From Hexactinellida sp. DTS-2022 (Eukaryota > Porifera > Hexactinellida): a DNA stretch of 64,000 nucleotides. Both the position numbers and the translations under genes were made by a program. Numbering within the stretch: the stretch's first letter is position 1; each line of letters starts with the position of its first letter. This document shows, in pieces, positions 11,037 to 19,859 of this stretch. The DNA lies in NCBI GenBank assembly GCA_028753945.1, contig JAPNXP010000016.1:1644001-1708000 (forward strand), in the 5' to 3' direction. The notes under the pieces are model-generated. The model ran no database searches. It saw only the letters and a program-made list of their open reading frames with translations, and was not told the DNA's origin.

Positions 11037-11295
11037 CCGTATTTCCTTGAATAGTAGCCCCCCCTCGAATAATCGCCCCCTTGAATAATCGCCCCCCCAA
11101 AATAGGTCCTAATTATTTTTTGACACCGCCTAGAATAACCGTTGATATCAAATAATCGCCTCCCTACAATTATTGACTCTCTCCAATGATTATATTCCAC
11201 AAATATTCGCCATTCTCGAAAATCATAACATTTTCTTGGGCCTAAATGGGGCTTGAAATCAATAATTGCCCCGGCTACTATTCAAGGCAATACGG
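11037..11295. mobile_element. TIR element with TA target duplication, GGCGATTATTC family
   Basis: Ends CCGTATTTCCTTGAATAGTA and its near-complement are flanked by TA on both sides. The interior repeats GAATAATCGCCCCC several times. It is non-autonomous and its superfamily is uncertain. Confidence 0.75.
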
Positions 11296-11520
11296 TATTT
11301 ATAAAAGCAATTGTACAATCTCTTAAAAAAGCTAATTATATACAGAACTAAAACAAGCATTTAGAATGTACATTTTTATAGTGTCATATTATCATTTTAG
11401 GAGCTATATTTACATAAAGAGACGGGAGAACCATATAAGTATCAGTGTCTCCAGGTTTTAGTTTAACTAACGGAGGTTTATGTGTACTGGTGTTCTTGTT
11501 AGCTAGAGTATCAATATCTA

Positions 11521-13170
11521 TTAGTCGTAGTGAGCGGGCGGTGCCTCATTAATCTCATCATAGATGCTAATTGGTTGCTTGGGTACAGTGGAGGAATGCT
11601 CTATGAGATTATATCACAGTAAACTCGGTTATAACGTACCTGGGTCTGTACATACAGTAGATGTCGGATATAAGCACACCGGTTATAAGAACATATCGGT
11701 TATAAGAACACTATGTTGAAAACGGTTGCCACTAGGGCTTACAATCCCGGGATCCCGATCCATTTCACCTCCGGGATTATATCCCGGGATTTGTTTTTTT
11801 TATCCCGATCCCGTTTTCCAATCCCGGGATTATTTCTCAATCCCGGGATTCCGAACTTGGTATCTAATGGCTTTAATTGCAGTCAAAGAATGGGACAGGT
11901 TTGCTTGTATGATCCAAACATATTTAATTAGATTCCCTAGCTAGACAAACAATCACCCACTTGTAAGAGGCATATAATTTCATATCAACTCTTATTTGGA
12001 TACAGTGTTCAATGATAATCTTTGTGGTCATTGTTGTTAAGATTTAACAAACGATGAATCGAAGATTCCTATTTAATAAATTATGACTAATATTATAGAA
12101 TTCTATAAATATGAAATTATCTACCTATGGCTGAAAGTACTAAATTTCAAAAAAATTCTGTTGCAGAAATATGGAAACATTTTCTGAGATCTGTATGTGG
12201 TAAGCTGGCTCAATGCAAGGCATGTAATAAAATATTAAAGTGTGAAGGTGGTTTATTAGGCACCCTAGGGTTTCTGTGTCTAACCCGGAATCCCGAAATC
12301 CCGGGATGCAAAAAATGTCCGGGATTGTAAGCTCTAGTTGCCACATACGACATACCCTATTTAATTTATGCCGGTTATAAGAACATGTTGGTTATAAGAA
12401 GAGTGCAGTTCCCGACGATGTGCTTATAACCAGCATCCACTGTACTAATATATAAAGCAGTATGTATTTCTATGTAGGGTAAACTCGGATAATACGTACT
12501 TATTCCCAAACGAGTTCTGCTGTATTAATAGTAACAGTAGAAACGCACACAACGATAACTACTCACCTTTGGATTTCATAGCACAACAGATACACAGCAT
12601 AACAACAACAAGGACTATTGTAACATTAAAAAAAATTATTTTCCACTCATTTTGAGTCTTAAAATTTTATTTAATGCTTAATCATCAAAAGGAACGAATA
12701 TTCGAATATTCGAATATTCGTTCGTTTAGAAAAAGGTTTATTTCGTTACATTTCGAATATTGAATATTCGTTTCAGCCCTACAAATTAGTAATATTACTC
12801 ACCAGCTAGTCCCATAGGCATACCAGACACTATGGCATCAGATATAGTTGTATTAGGAAAGAATCCATGACAACCGAATACAGTATTACTGTCAGAAAGA
12901 ATGTAGCTGGTTATAATCAGTCTAATGCCAGTTCTGCTGGAACTAACACCTAATCCATCTGTGTTAGCAGAGTACCTGCTAAGATCTATTCCCCCTACAA
13001 TATCGTTAGCGTTGATAGCAGCAAGACTAGCAGGTGGATTAGATCCGTTGAATGAGACATAAGCTGTATCAGATGCAAACGTGGTAGAAAGAGGAAGCAG
13101 TATGTAGCAAACCATCTGTACCTCCTCTCCTATGTAGAGAAGTTTGCTGGGAGAGAATGATATGCTATAT
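11521..13170 (-). CDS. Single-pass receptor with Ig-like ectodomain and tyrosine tail (R1), 3' exons
   Basis: Three minus-strand exons join in frame. 12803-13170 is the ectodomain, starting after TTGTCCTTCTCTAG and ending at GTGAGT. 12567-12614 is the membrane segment, ending at GTGAGT. 11521-11600 is the tail with stop TAA. The ectodomain exon has two cysteines about 80 residues apart in a beta-rich setting (GEEVQMVCYILLPLS ... SDSNTVFGC), which suggests one Ig-like domain. The exon junction creates MGLAVLVVVMLCICCAM, a good transmembrane helix, then KSK. The tail ends ISIYDEINEAPPAHYD, with a YxxI motif that could recruit SH2 proteins. The exons after the first junction are in phase 1. Signal-peptide exon(s) must lie in 13171-13715 but I could not resolve them. 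The last intron is filled by a nested transposon pair. Ligand and function are unknown. Confidence 0.72.
11733..12336 (+). mobile_element. Internally deleted hAT element with 8-bp duplication GTTGCCAC
   Basis: Ends TAGGGCTTACAATCCCGGGA and complement of TAGAGCTTACAATCCCGG have perfect GTTGCCAC copies at 11725-11732 and 12337-12344. Further ATCCCGGGAT repeats lie just inside. The interior keeps the start of a transposase (see the BED finger entry). Confidence 0.93.
12127..12260 (+). pseudogene. BED zinc finger remnant of a hAT transposase
   Basis: The frame starting MAESTKFQKNSVAEIWKHF continues with GKLAQCKACNKILKCEGG, the tryptophan plus CxxC half of a BED finger. The second half (the HxxxH/C part) and all of the catalytic domain are gone; the reading frame runs straight into the element's right terminal repeat. 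Confidence 0.8.
12690..12781. repeat. Fragment of a hAT family with GAATATTCG repeats
   Basis: Tandem/inverted GAATATTCG units end in TTTCGAATATTGAATATTCG and GTTTCAGCCCTA. Similar fragments are at 39888-39980 and 44509-44582. Their common end (TAGGGCTGAAACGAATATTC) has hAT-like form. Confidence 0.55.
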
Positions 13171-13254
13171 CTAGAGAAGGACAATAGTAAGTAGAGTCAT
13201 ATTATATATATCATATTGAACAAACCTTGCCCATAAGATGTCTCATACCAGAAA

Positions 13255-13290
13255 TAAACAGCAACAACAACAACAACAACAACAACAATT
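13255..13290. repeat. (CAA)n microsatellite
   Basis: About ten CAACAA units lie in the non-coding DNA 5' of the R1 ectodomain exon. Confidence 0.9.
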
Positions 13291-13715
13291 TCAAAGCTAA
13301 TTAACAATTAATTAATCGAAAATTATACATATTCTATTCTTGCAAACAAATTAACAAAATCTCATATAATTCTGAGATACAATTTCTATTTTACCAATTA
13401 ACAATAATTATGATCCAATTTGTAAAAGTAAAAAATATTCAAACGAATTTCAAAAAGGAGCATTCAATTATTGCAAATCTAAAACCAAATTATAAACAGA
13501 ATAAAACAGACAATACCTATTCCTGTACATTCGAATTTATACATTAGAATATTAGTATTCTCATAAGGAGAAGTAAACCATTTTGTCTTCAATCTGAAAA
13601 ACAAAATTTAATAAAAGAGACCTCTCTCATACATATAAAGGTAGATTAAATATACAATCATTAGGTTAGTTATTTCAGATTAGTATAAGTGCTATTAGGC
13701 TGATTGGCAGTGAGA

Positions 13716-14116
13716 TTAGACATATGTGTAGTAGGTAGGATTTGGTTTGATTGGTGGAGTTATTTCGTTAATATCTATGTACTCATAGGTATGAGGCTGC
13801 ATAGGAACAGAAGGGGATTTGTCTATGGGATTACTGTCATAAATACAGTAGAACCTCGCTAGTACGAACACGGTTAATACGAATTCCGGTTAACACGAAC
13901 ACTATTTCAGTCCCCTTCAAAGCCTTTTCAATACAAATGTTAATGGTTAATACGAATTCTGGATAAGGCGAACGCACTAACGAGGTTCTACTGCAGTAAG
14001 ATGAGAATAAGCAAATGCAAACTCACCTTTAGATTTCTTACAAAAGTAGATACATAGAGATATAATGAGGTGGATTAATACCAATATTAATAGTACAGCT
14101 ACTCCTCCTACTATTG
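13716..14116 (-). pseudogene. Orphan membrane and tail exons of a second receptor (R2), paralog of R1
   Basis: Exon 14027-14116 (after TTTATTCTTGAG, ending at GTGAGT) encodes the helix AIVGGVAVLLILVLIHLI then CIYFCKKSK. Exon 13716-13822 (after CCCATAG) encodes a tail with SPSVPMQPHTYEYIDINE and ends PTYYTYV before TAA. Phases (1-1), splice sites and tail wording match R1: QP, then Y, then INE, then PP. Both tails therefore come from one duplicated gene. Between 14117 and the methyltransferase at 14540 there is no room for an ectodomain and I see none, so this looks like a stranded 3' end. It could alternatively be spliced to something I missed. A Tigger-like MITE sits in its intron. Confidence 0.65.
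13846..13993. mobile_element. Tigger-like MITE in the R2 intron
   Basis: Ends CAGTAGAACCTCGCTAGTAC and complement (AACGAGGTTCTACTG). TA precedes the left end. Internal GGTTAATACGAATTC blocks. It lies only ~23 bp from the inferred splice acceptor of the tail exon. Confidence 0.85.
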
Positions 14117-14539
14117 CTCAAGAATAAAGAAATATAAGTTATTAAACTGTGTCGAATAGGATGTAAAAGTAGAAGCTTGTCTCTTAGGTTTCTGTAACCA
14201 CAATCTAGTTTCATAATTTCATACGTACAAACCAACTCTCTAAGTGAGCAGTTGATGACTTTGTGAGCTAAATCTTCTGCACTATTTTACCAATAACTCC
14301 ATGTATTAGGCCACTGTTAGTTGGAATCCTGTTTCAGCCCCACAGGCCACAGCCCGCGTCAGTTTGCAATCGCGCACGAATATTGTCATTATTGTTGATA
14401 TTCGCTATGTTACGCCCTAGCTTATTTCATCATAATACACGAGTATGATTATAGAATTTTGAAAATACGTATAATAAATAATTTCGACTAAGTGATATTC
14501 ATTCGTTACTAGTAAGTGAATGCGTTGCTAGTAATGAAC
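14117..14539. other. Spacer between R2 exons and the methyltransferase, nothing recognised
   Basis: I looked here for the missing R2 ectodomain and found no open frame with splice sites in the needed phase. Confidence 0.5.
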
Positions 14540-16386
14540 TCATTTAATTCTCCACACACTACAAAGAGATACGGTCCATTGGTGTCTTCTCCGAGTCTCT
14601 TTGAGCAAGAAAGGCATTTCTATTGTCTCTAGCAGTTCAAAGCTTCCCTCCAACACTCTCTTCAACTCAGCGAAACTATCAGGAGAGGCCGGGGTCCCCC
14701 CGAGCCAGAGAGACTCGTCTGTGAACTGAGAGCTCCAGTAGAAGGGCGTGGTCAGGACTAGCACGCCGTTAGAATTGAGCAGAGACGAAACCTTCGTCAA
14801 AAAGGCAAGAGGCTTCTCCAATCTATAATTTCATTTTCTATTATATAAATATTAGAGTTTACTTAATAAACCCTGTGGAAGACCGAAATATATAAATTAT
14901 TTGTACAAACAAAACTAGTGTATAACATAAATATTTGCTTCCTAATCCTATTTTTTGGGCCAATTTCTTCCCGTAATACAGTTACCATTAACTTACCAAC
15001 ATTGATGCTCCAAACCAGGGCCGGATCACCCAATAGGCTAAGTAGGCTGCAGCCTAGGGGCCCGTCGATTCTGGGGGCCCGATATAATCTGCTCGTCGTA
15101 AGTTTTTACATTAATTAATACATTGTTGATCTATCAAAGCGTAATTATTGGCCTACTAATAAGTAATTAAATTACAATCTATATATTAAAAGCACGATTG
15201 TTTCTTTGTTTGTGTGTGTTTGTGTTTGCCGGGTGTATTAAAGTGATGGGGGAATCGAAACCGCATTTATAATTGAGATAGACACTAACTTCAAAATTTT
15301 ATAATAGGTAAACAAGTATGCTGATTTCAAATTTCGCAGTTACAAATTTCTAATTTCAATAATTGTTGTTGTTGTTGTTGTTAGTGTTGTTGTTTACACA
15401 AATAGGTGAACAAATTAATTAAAATTCAAAATCGACCCAGAAGTAGGCTTTCATTGGGTTTTACGTAACATATTGTGAGTATGCAAAATGCTTGAAGGGA
15501 TGGGATGTATATGACTAAGACAATTATTAACAAACTATGTAATTTATTGTTTGATCAGGAGTAAGGCCGCGTAGCGCCAGTTAACTTGAGACCGAAGGGA
15601 TCGTGATCATACAATTAAATATACTAGTTATTTTGTGATCCATATTTTGATTGAAGGGGGGAGGGGGCCCCTAATTTTACCCAGCCTATGATCCCAGAGA
15701 CCCATGATTCGGCCATGCTCCAAACCCGTATTAGGTCAGGTTATAGTATGAACATACCAAACTACCAATACAGTTATTGTTGTGTACCTGCAGATCAGGT
15801 TGGCAGCTAGTATGCAGTCAAAGGTTCCGATGTCTGACGGGAGATTGGTGGCGTCTGCCCTCAAGAACTTCACTCTGTTCCTGTCGATAGCCGAGTCGAC
15901 AGTGGCGGTAGCGTCTCTGCCGCACGAGCCCTCCTCCGCTATAACGTACCGCATCTCCCCGTCGCTAGCCAGCTGGGTGCCAGCGTCTACGAAGCTCTGC
16001 GAGAAGTCCACAGCCAGCACCTCTGCGAACTCCCGCGCCAGCTCGAAGCTGGCTCTCCCCACGGCGCAGCCCAGGTCCAGGGCCCGGCCCCGGCGCGGAC
16101 AGACGGCCAGACAGACCTGAGCGCAGCGCAGCGGGAACTCCAGGCCGCTCTCGGGCAGCAGCGCCGGGAAGTCCAGCTCCTGCTTGGTCGCGAAGTGGAA
16201 ACACAAGTACTCATTCAGCTGGCGAGAGGATTCGTACACGTTGCTCTTCCTATCTCTGCGGTTCCGCAGGAGCAGGTAGAGAGTGTAGACAGCAGCTGTT
16301 GCCGCCGCGCCCACTAGAAAGGAGACCGCGGGACGGCGGCACAGGTCCGAGAGAGTGCTGAGGTCTATTCGGGGGAGTGATGGCAT
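14540..16386 (-). CDS. OvoA-C-like SAM methyltransferase (putative 4-mercaptohistidine N1-methyltransferase), membrane-anchored
   Basis: Two exons, 15788-16386 and 14540-14822, join as AG|GTACAC ... TTATAG|ATTGG and give 293 residues in frame. The family is the putative 4-mercaptohistidine N1-methyltransferase (C-terminal domain of OvoA), the last step of ovothiol synthesis. Signatures are the SAM motif LDLGCAVGRASFELAR, AVDFSQSFVDAG, then ANLICRLEKPLAFL across the splice junction, LVLTTPFYW, LWLGG and PFLLKETRRRHQW. I chose the ATG at 16386 because GC content rises sharply there; an upstream in-frame ATG at 16524 is possible. Residues 17-40 (AVSFLVGAAATAAVYTLYLL) form a membrane anchor, unusual for the bacterial enzymes. 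The sulfoxide-synthase part of OvoA is absent, so it would act on a product made elsewhere. It is 280 bp downstream of the helicase on the same strand. The intron holds a hAT with a Helitron-like insert. Confidence 0.87.
15016..15717. mobile_element. Non-autonomous hAT in the methyltransferase intron, 8-bp duplication CTCCAAAC
   Basis: Ends CAGGGCCGGATCA and complement of CATGGCCGAATCA, with exact CTCCAAAC at 15008-15015 and 15718-15725. Subterminal TAGGGGCCC blocks. A Helitron-like element is inserted at 15178-15603. Confidence 0.92.
15178..15603 (+). mobile_element. Helitron-like element, reference copy with both ends
   Basis: The 5' end TCTATATATTAAAAGCACGA is preceded by A and followed by a GT-rich run. 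The 3' end has the hairpin region GGCCGCGTAGCG and then GAGACCGAAGGGATCG, followed by T. Insertion between A and T, a TC start and a 3' hairpin are Helitron habits; the last four bases are not the usual CTRR. The same two ends recur separately across the window (44673, 49861, 51132, 27494, 29281). No Rep/helicase is encoded. Confidence 0.6.
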
Positions 16387-16666
16387 CCTGGGGCTAGTGA
16401 ATAAATAGAATTGAGACTCAGTACTAATGTTCTCAGCGAATAAGTAAAGTATGTAACACAGCGTGATTATTAGGTAAAACCACAAGTGAAGTTTGGCCGA
16501 TAAAATATAAGCACAGACATGCACTCTCTAGATTCCTATGAATTTCTATAAATAGGAGAGAGGTGTTATGTAGGAAAGATGGATTCCGGATTTAGTTATT
16601 CTCCTGAGTGCAATGCCCATTTGGAAGTAATTTCTTAAATATATTAGTCAGTTTCCATAAGCAGTG

Positions 16667-19474
16667 TTAGAGCCAAGTAGGGAGCTTTCTCTTTTTCGGG
16701 CGAATCGGAACTGATTCTCTGTCGGTAGAGAGGCCGGGAGTCTTCACATTGCCGGATATGAACGAGTGGAGACTATGCTGACTGTCGGGTTTTGAGTTCG
16801 TTTCAGGATTCGATATAGATTTAGTTAGTTGGGGCATTTGGTGATGTGCATTGGTTTGAACACCGTAGGTAATACGGATGAGAGTTAGAGACATGTCAAT
16901 CTTCCATTCCGGAAGGTGCTTTAGCTGTTCTTTGATACCACTGGTCATCGACAGGTCGGAATTAATGGGCGGGGCTCTCACGACGTCTAACACTAGTTTC
17001 TCAGTTCCCTGATCCAACCCTAGTTTCCTATAGTCAACAATATAACCTGCGTCCAAGGCTCTATTCAGACTGGAGTGCACTATGTTTTCATGCATTGAGT
17101 AGTGCTTGCAGATCTCCTCCACACTCAGCAAGTCCTTAGAGTACCTCTCATATACGGTTAGGTCCATGCCTTCTAACGAAGGATTTGCTATTGTTCGTTT
17201 CTTTAAAGGCGACCTGTCAACAGTCAATGGCTCATTAGTGCATAGTATATCTGCCTTTAGCTCAGGATGCTCGGCACTGAACTGTAGTATCTCTCTCAGG
17301 AATTCTGAACCGTACTTGCTGCAGAAGAGATCGGAAATGCCATCAATCTGTTTGAGATTCTCTAGGCTAGTCGGTCTGAGCGTAGACAGATTCATAGCAA
17401 CTTTATTTGTACAAATCATAAAGGGAGCACAATCGAATCTGTTCGCTATACGGTTGCGAGTTGTGATTAGACTGAGGTAAAGCTTATCCTGGATCTGTTC
17501 CTGTTCCGGTGTTAATTCCTCCTGCGAAGAAGCGCCGCCCACTCTAATCAGTTCGAATGAAGACTCGCTTGAGATTTGAGGCAATAAGAGACTGCCTTGA
17601 TAGATAGAATTTGTGTTTTGTTGCACAGTTTTATAAGAGGGAACTTTGGTAGGGACAGGCTTTGGTAAATACGAAACACTTAGTTGCCCGGAGGCTGTAT
17701 TCAGCTCATTTGTAGGAATTAGTTTGACACAGTCTTGTTTCCCACTACTCGTGTTAGATAGGAATTCCTTAGACTTGTCGCTCAGAGCTACTGTTGACCC
17801 ATATCCATGCCGCACCGGCTTTATATCAAGAAACCCTTCGTACTGGAGAAGTTTCCCGAATGCCATCCACCACTTCTGGTTCCTCTTCCTGCCTGCGCCG
17901 AAGAGACGGTGCTGCCGTAGGAAGTCCGGCGTCTGCGAGGAGGCGGTCAGCAGCAGCGCGTGCTGTCCCACGCCGACCCTGCCGTCTCGGCACTGCACCG
18001 AGTCTAGCATCAGCTTTGCTTCCTCTGTAAAGTCAGTTTTCCGATTAAGCTTGTCTAGTCCTGCCCGTTCCTCGTGCGCTCTGGTCGTACAGTAGTCGCA
18101 GCACCGAACGGAAGGGTCCGCCTCGTTAGGCGTGTACACTTCGTCGAAATGTCCCAGCAGCTGCTGTCGCCTGCACTGATTTGAACGGAGAAATATCTCC
18201 ATTTTTTGCATCATTTTTGCTCGATACTCCTTCAGTGTAGCATTCCAGTCTAGCCCGGTTAGCACAATTCGCTGCAGAATGATGAAATCCTTTGCCGAGT
18301 AGAACACAACGCATCTGCTAGGGAAGTCGTCTCGACCGGCCCTGCCCACTTCCTGCATGTAACTCTCCATATCTTTAGGCGCTCCGTAGTGCACTACCAG
18401 ACGAATGTCCGGCTTGTCAATGCCCATGCCAAAAGCTACAGTTGCAACAATGCATTCGATCTCGTCACGAACAAACCTAGTGTGTATCTCTCCCCGAGTC
18501 TTGGGACTCAAACCAGCGTGGTAGAACTCACACTCAACTCCTAACCTTTTCAGAACGCCACTCACCTCTTCTGTCGCGTTTCTGCTGATACAGTACACAA
18601 TGCATGATCCGTTAAAGGCGTACTTCCTTACAAGGGAAGAGGGCTGACTCTCGTTATGGAGCAGCGACTTCATGTCAGTTTCTATATCTTTTGACTTTTG
18701 GCGAATTTCAAAGTATAAGTTAGCACGGTTGAGACTGGAAGTACGTAAAACTGGGTTTTTGAGGGACAATCTTTTAACAATATCCTCCCTCACCAACTGA
18801 CTAGCCGTCGCTGTGAGAGCCAGAAATGGAACCTCGGGCAGCCAGTCGCGGAGCTGTGACAGGTTTCCGTACTCGGGACGGAAGTCGTGTCCCCATGATG
18901 ACACACAGTGCGCCTCGTCTATTGCAACCAAGCAAATAGGGACTTTGGCATGCAGGTTTGTAATGAACTCCGAACCGGCGGACAGACAGTACTCAGGAGA
19001 TATGTACAGCAGTCTGTATTGGTTCTGGTAGAGTCTGGTAAGAGCCAGCGTGGAGTTCGTCTGTCCCGAGCCGAGGAACACGGCGGGAATGCCACGCATC
19101 TCCATCAGCCGGACTTGGTCTTGCATCAGAGAAATCAAGGGACTGATTATGAGAGCCAGAGAGCCTCTGTACACGGGAATAAACTGGTAGCATAAACTCT
19201 TTCCAAAGCCAGTTGCCATTACTACGCATTGGTCTATGAGCTTAGCGGGTTGCGCATAGCTGTCCAATACTGTACTGATTATAGACCATTGTATTGGTTT
19301 GAATGCGGTATGTCCGAACTGGGATTTTAATATATTCAAGTGATTACTATTTGGATGGTTGTTAGAGACCGAGATACAGTCAGAGTATGCTGGGGGATTC
19401 TGGAAGTCTGGTTCAGAGTCATCATCATCACATAGGAAATCTTCTAAATTAATATCGATAACTTCGTCACACAT
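16667..19474 (-). CDS. WRN: WRN-type RecQ DNA helicase, single exon, no exonuclease domain
   Basis: 3'-5' DNA helicase of genome maintenance, 935 residues. Helicase core: Walker A ATGFGKS (87-93), DEAH (186-189) in AIDEAHCVSSWGHDF, TATAS (221-225), and AFGMGIDKPDIR to QEVGRAGRD (348-382). The RecQ zinc site includes CCDYC (458-462). The RQC winged helix follows (about 475-580), then an HRDC domain (about 655-735). A C-terminal helix-turn-helix region resembles that of animal WRN (about 770-870). PKKRK near the end is a nuclear signal. The wording (VHYGAPKDMESYMQE, HRLFGAGRKRNQKWW) is closer to WRN than to BLM or RECQ1/5. Vertebrate WRN has about 500 residues before the core including a 3'-5' exonuclease; here only about 50 acidic residues precede it. 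No intron was seen. Its 3' end is 280 bp from the methyltransferase start. Confidence 0.93.
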   Translation of the reverse strand: MCDEVIDINLEDFLCDDDDSEPDFQNPPAYSDCISVSNNHPNSNHLNILKSQFGHTAFKPIQWSIISTVLDSYAQPAKLIDQCVVMATGFGKSLCYQFIPVYRGSLALIISPLISLMQDQVRLMEMRGIPAVFLGSGQTNSTLALTRLYQNQYRLLYISPEYCLSAGSEFITNLHAKVPICLVAIDEAHCVSSWGHDFRPEYGNLSQLRDWLPEVPFLALTATASQLVREDIVKRLSLKNPVLRTSSLNRANLYFEIRQKSKDIETDMKSLLHNESQPSSLVRKYAFNGSCIVYCISRNATEEVSGVLKRLGVECEFYHAGLSPKTRGEIHTRFVRDEIECIVATVAFGMGIDKPDIRLVVHYGAPKDMESYMQEVGRAGRDDFPSRCVVFYSAKDFIILQRIVLTGLDWNATLKEYRAKMMQKMEIFLRSNQCRRQQLLGHFDEVYTPNEADPSVRCCDYCTTRAHEERAGLDKLNRKTDFTEEAKLMLDSVQCRDGRVGVGQHALLLTASSQTPDFLRQHRLFGAGRKRNQKWWMAFGKLLQYEGFLDIKPVRHGYGSTVALSDKSKEFLSNTSSGKQDCVKLIPTNELNTASGQLSVSYLPKPVPTKVPSYKTVQQNTNSIYQGSLLLPQISSESSFELIRVGGASSQEELTPEQEQIQDKLYLSLITTRNRIANRFDCAPFMICTNKVAMNLSTLRPTSLENLKQIDGISDLFCSKYGSEFLREILQFSAEHPELKADILCTNEPLTVDRSPLKKRTIANPSLEGMDLTVYERYSKDLLSVEEICKHYSMHENIVHSSLNRALDAGYIVDYRKLGLDQGTEKLVLDVVRAPPINSDLSMTSGIKEQLKHLPEWKIDMSLTLIRITYGVQTNAHHQMPQLTKSISNPETNSKPDSQHSLHSFISGNVKTPGLSTDRESVPIRPKKRKLPTWL

Positions 19475-19859
19475 GTTGTCTATTCCACTCGGTAAAATCT
19501 ATAATAATTAGAGTATACACATGAATTAATTGGTTATTTAATTGACGGATTAATTAAGCTAGTGGAGATGAGTGTATATGTATAGTTTGGCCGTTGAAAT
19601 CCCAAAATCTAAAATTACAGCTGTTCTTTAAATGGGAGTGCTAACTTGTCAGTTTTATATTAAGAAAAGGCAACGAATAATGGAAAACGTGTGTAAATCG
19701 CTTATTAACTATTAAACTATTAAAAATTTGCAGAGGTAATAGAAAATGCATCCTTAAGGTTTTTTGAAGGCACTATCTTTTGGTGGTTGGTCATTTGATA
19801 GTGCTCCAAAGAACATGCTATGGGCAAAGCTGTAATTTTAGATTTTCTTGTAATGTATA
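19475..19859. other. Upstream region of the helicase with a hairpin MITE relic
   Basis: AT-rich. A decayed member of the GCACTATC/GTGCTCC hairpin family lies at about 19745-19850. The last bases (from 19855) are the left tip of a second hairpin that the 4164-bp element interrupts. Confidence 0.5.

Larger units (their letters stand above)
11655..12442. mobile_element. pogo/Tigger-like MITE split by a hAT insertion
   Basis: Ends CAGTAGATGTCGGATATAAG and complement of CAGTGGATGCTGGTTATAAG are flanked by TA (11653-11654, 12443-12444). GGTTATAAGAACAT repeats are present in both halves. The hAT at 11733-12336 sits inside. It lies in the last intron of receptor R1. A partial end of a cousin is at about 11612. 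Confidence 0.85.

Noticed and set aside
13508-13595. Candidate 5' exon of receptor R1 (acceptor TTTGTTTTTCAG, donor GTATTG)
   Set aside because: All three frames meet a stop once the bases are read carefully, and the phase does not fit the next exon.
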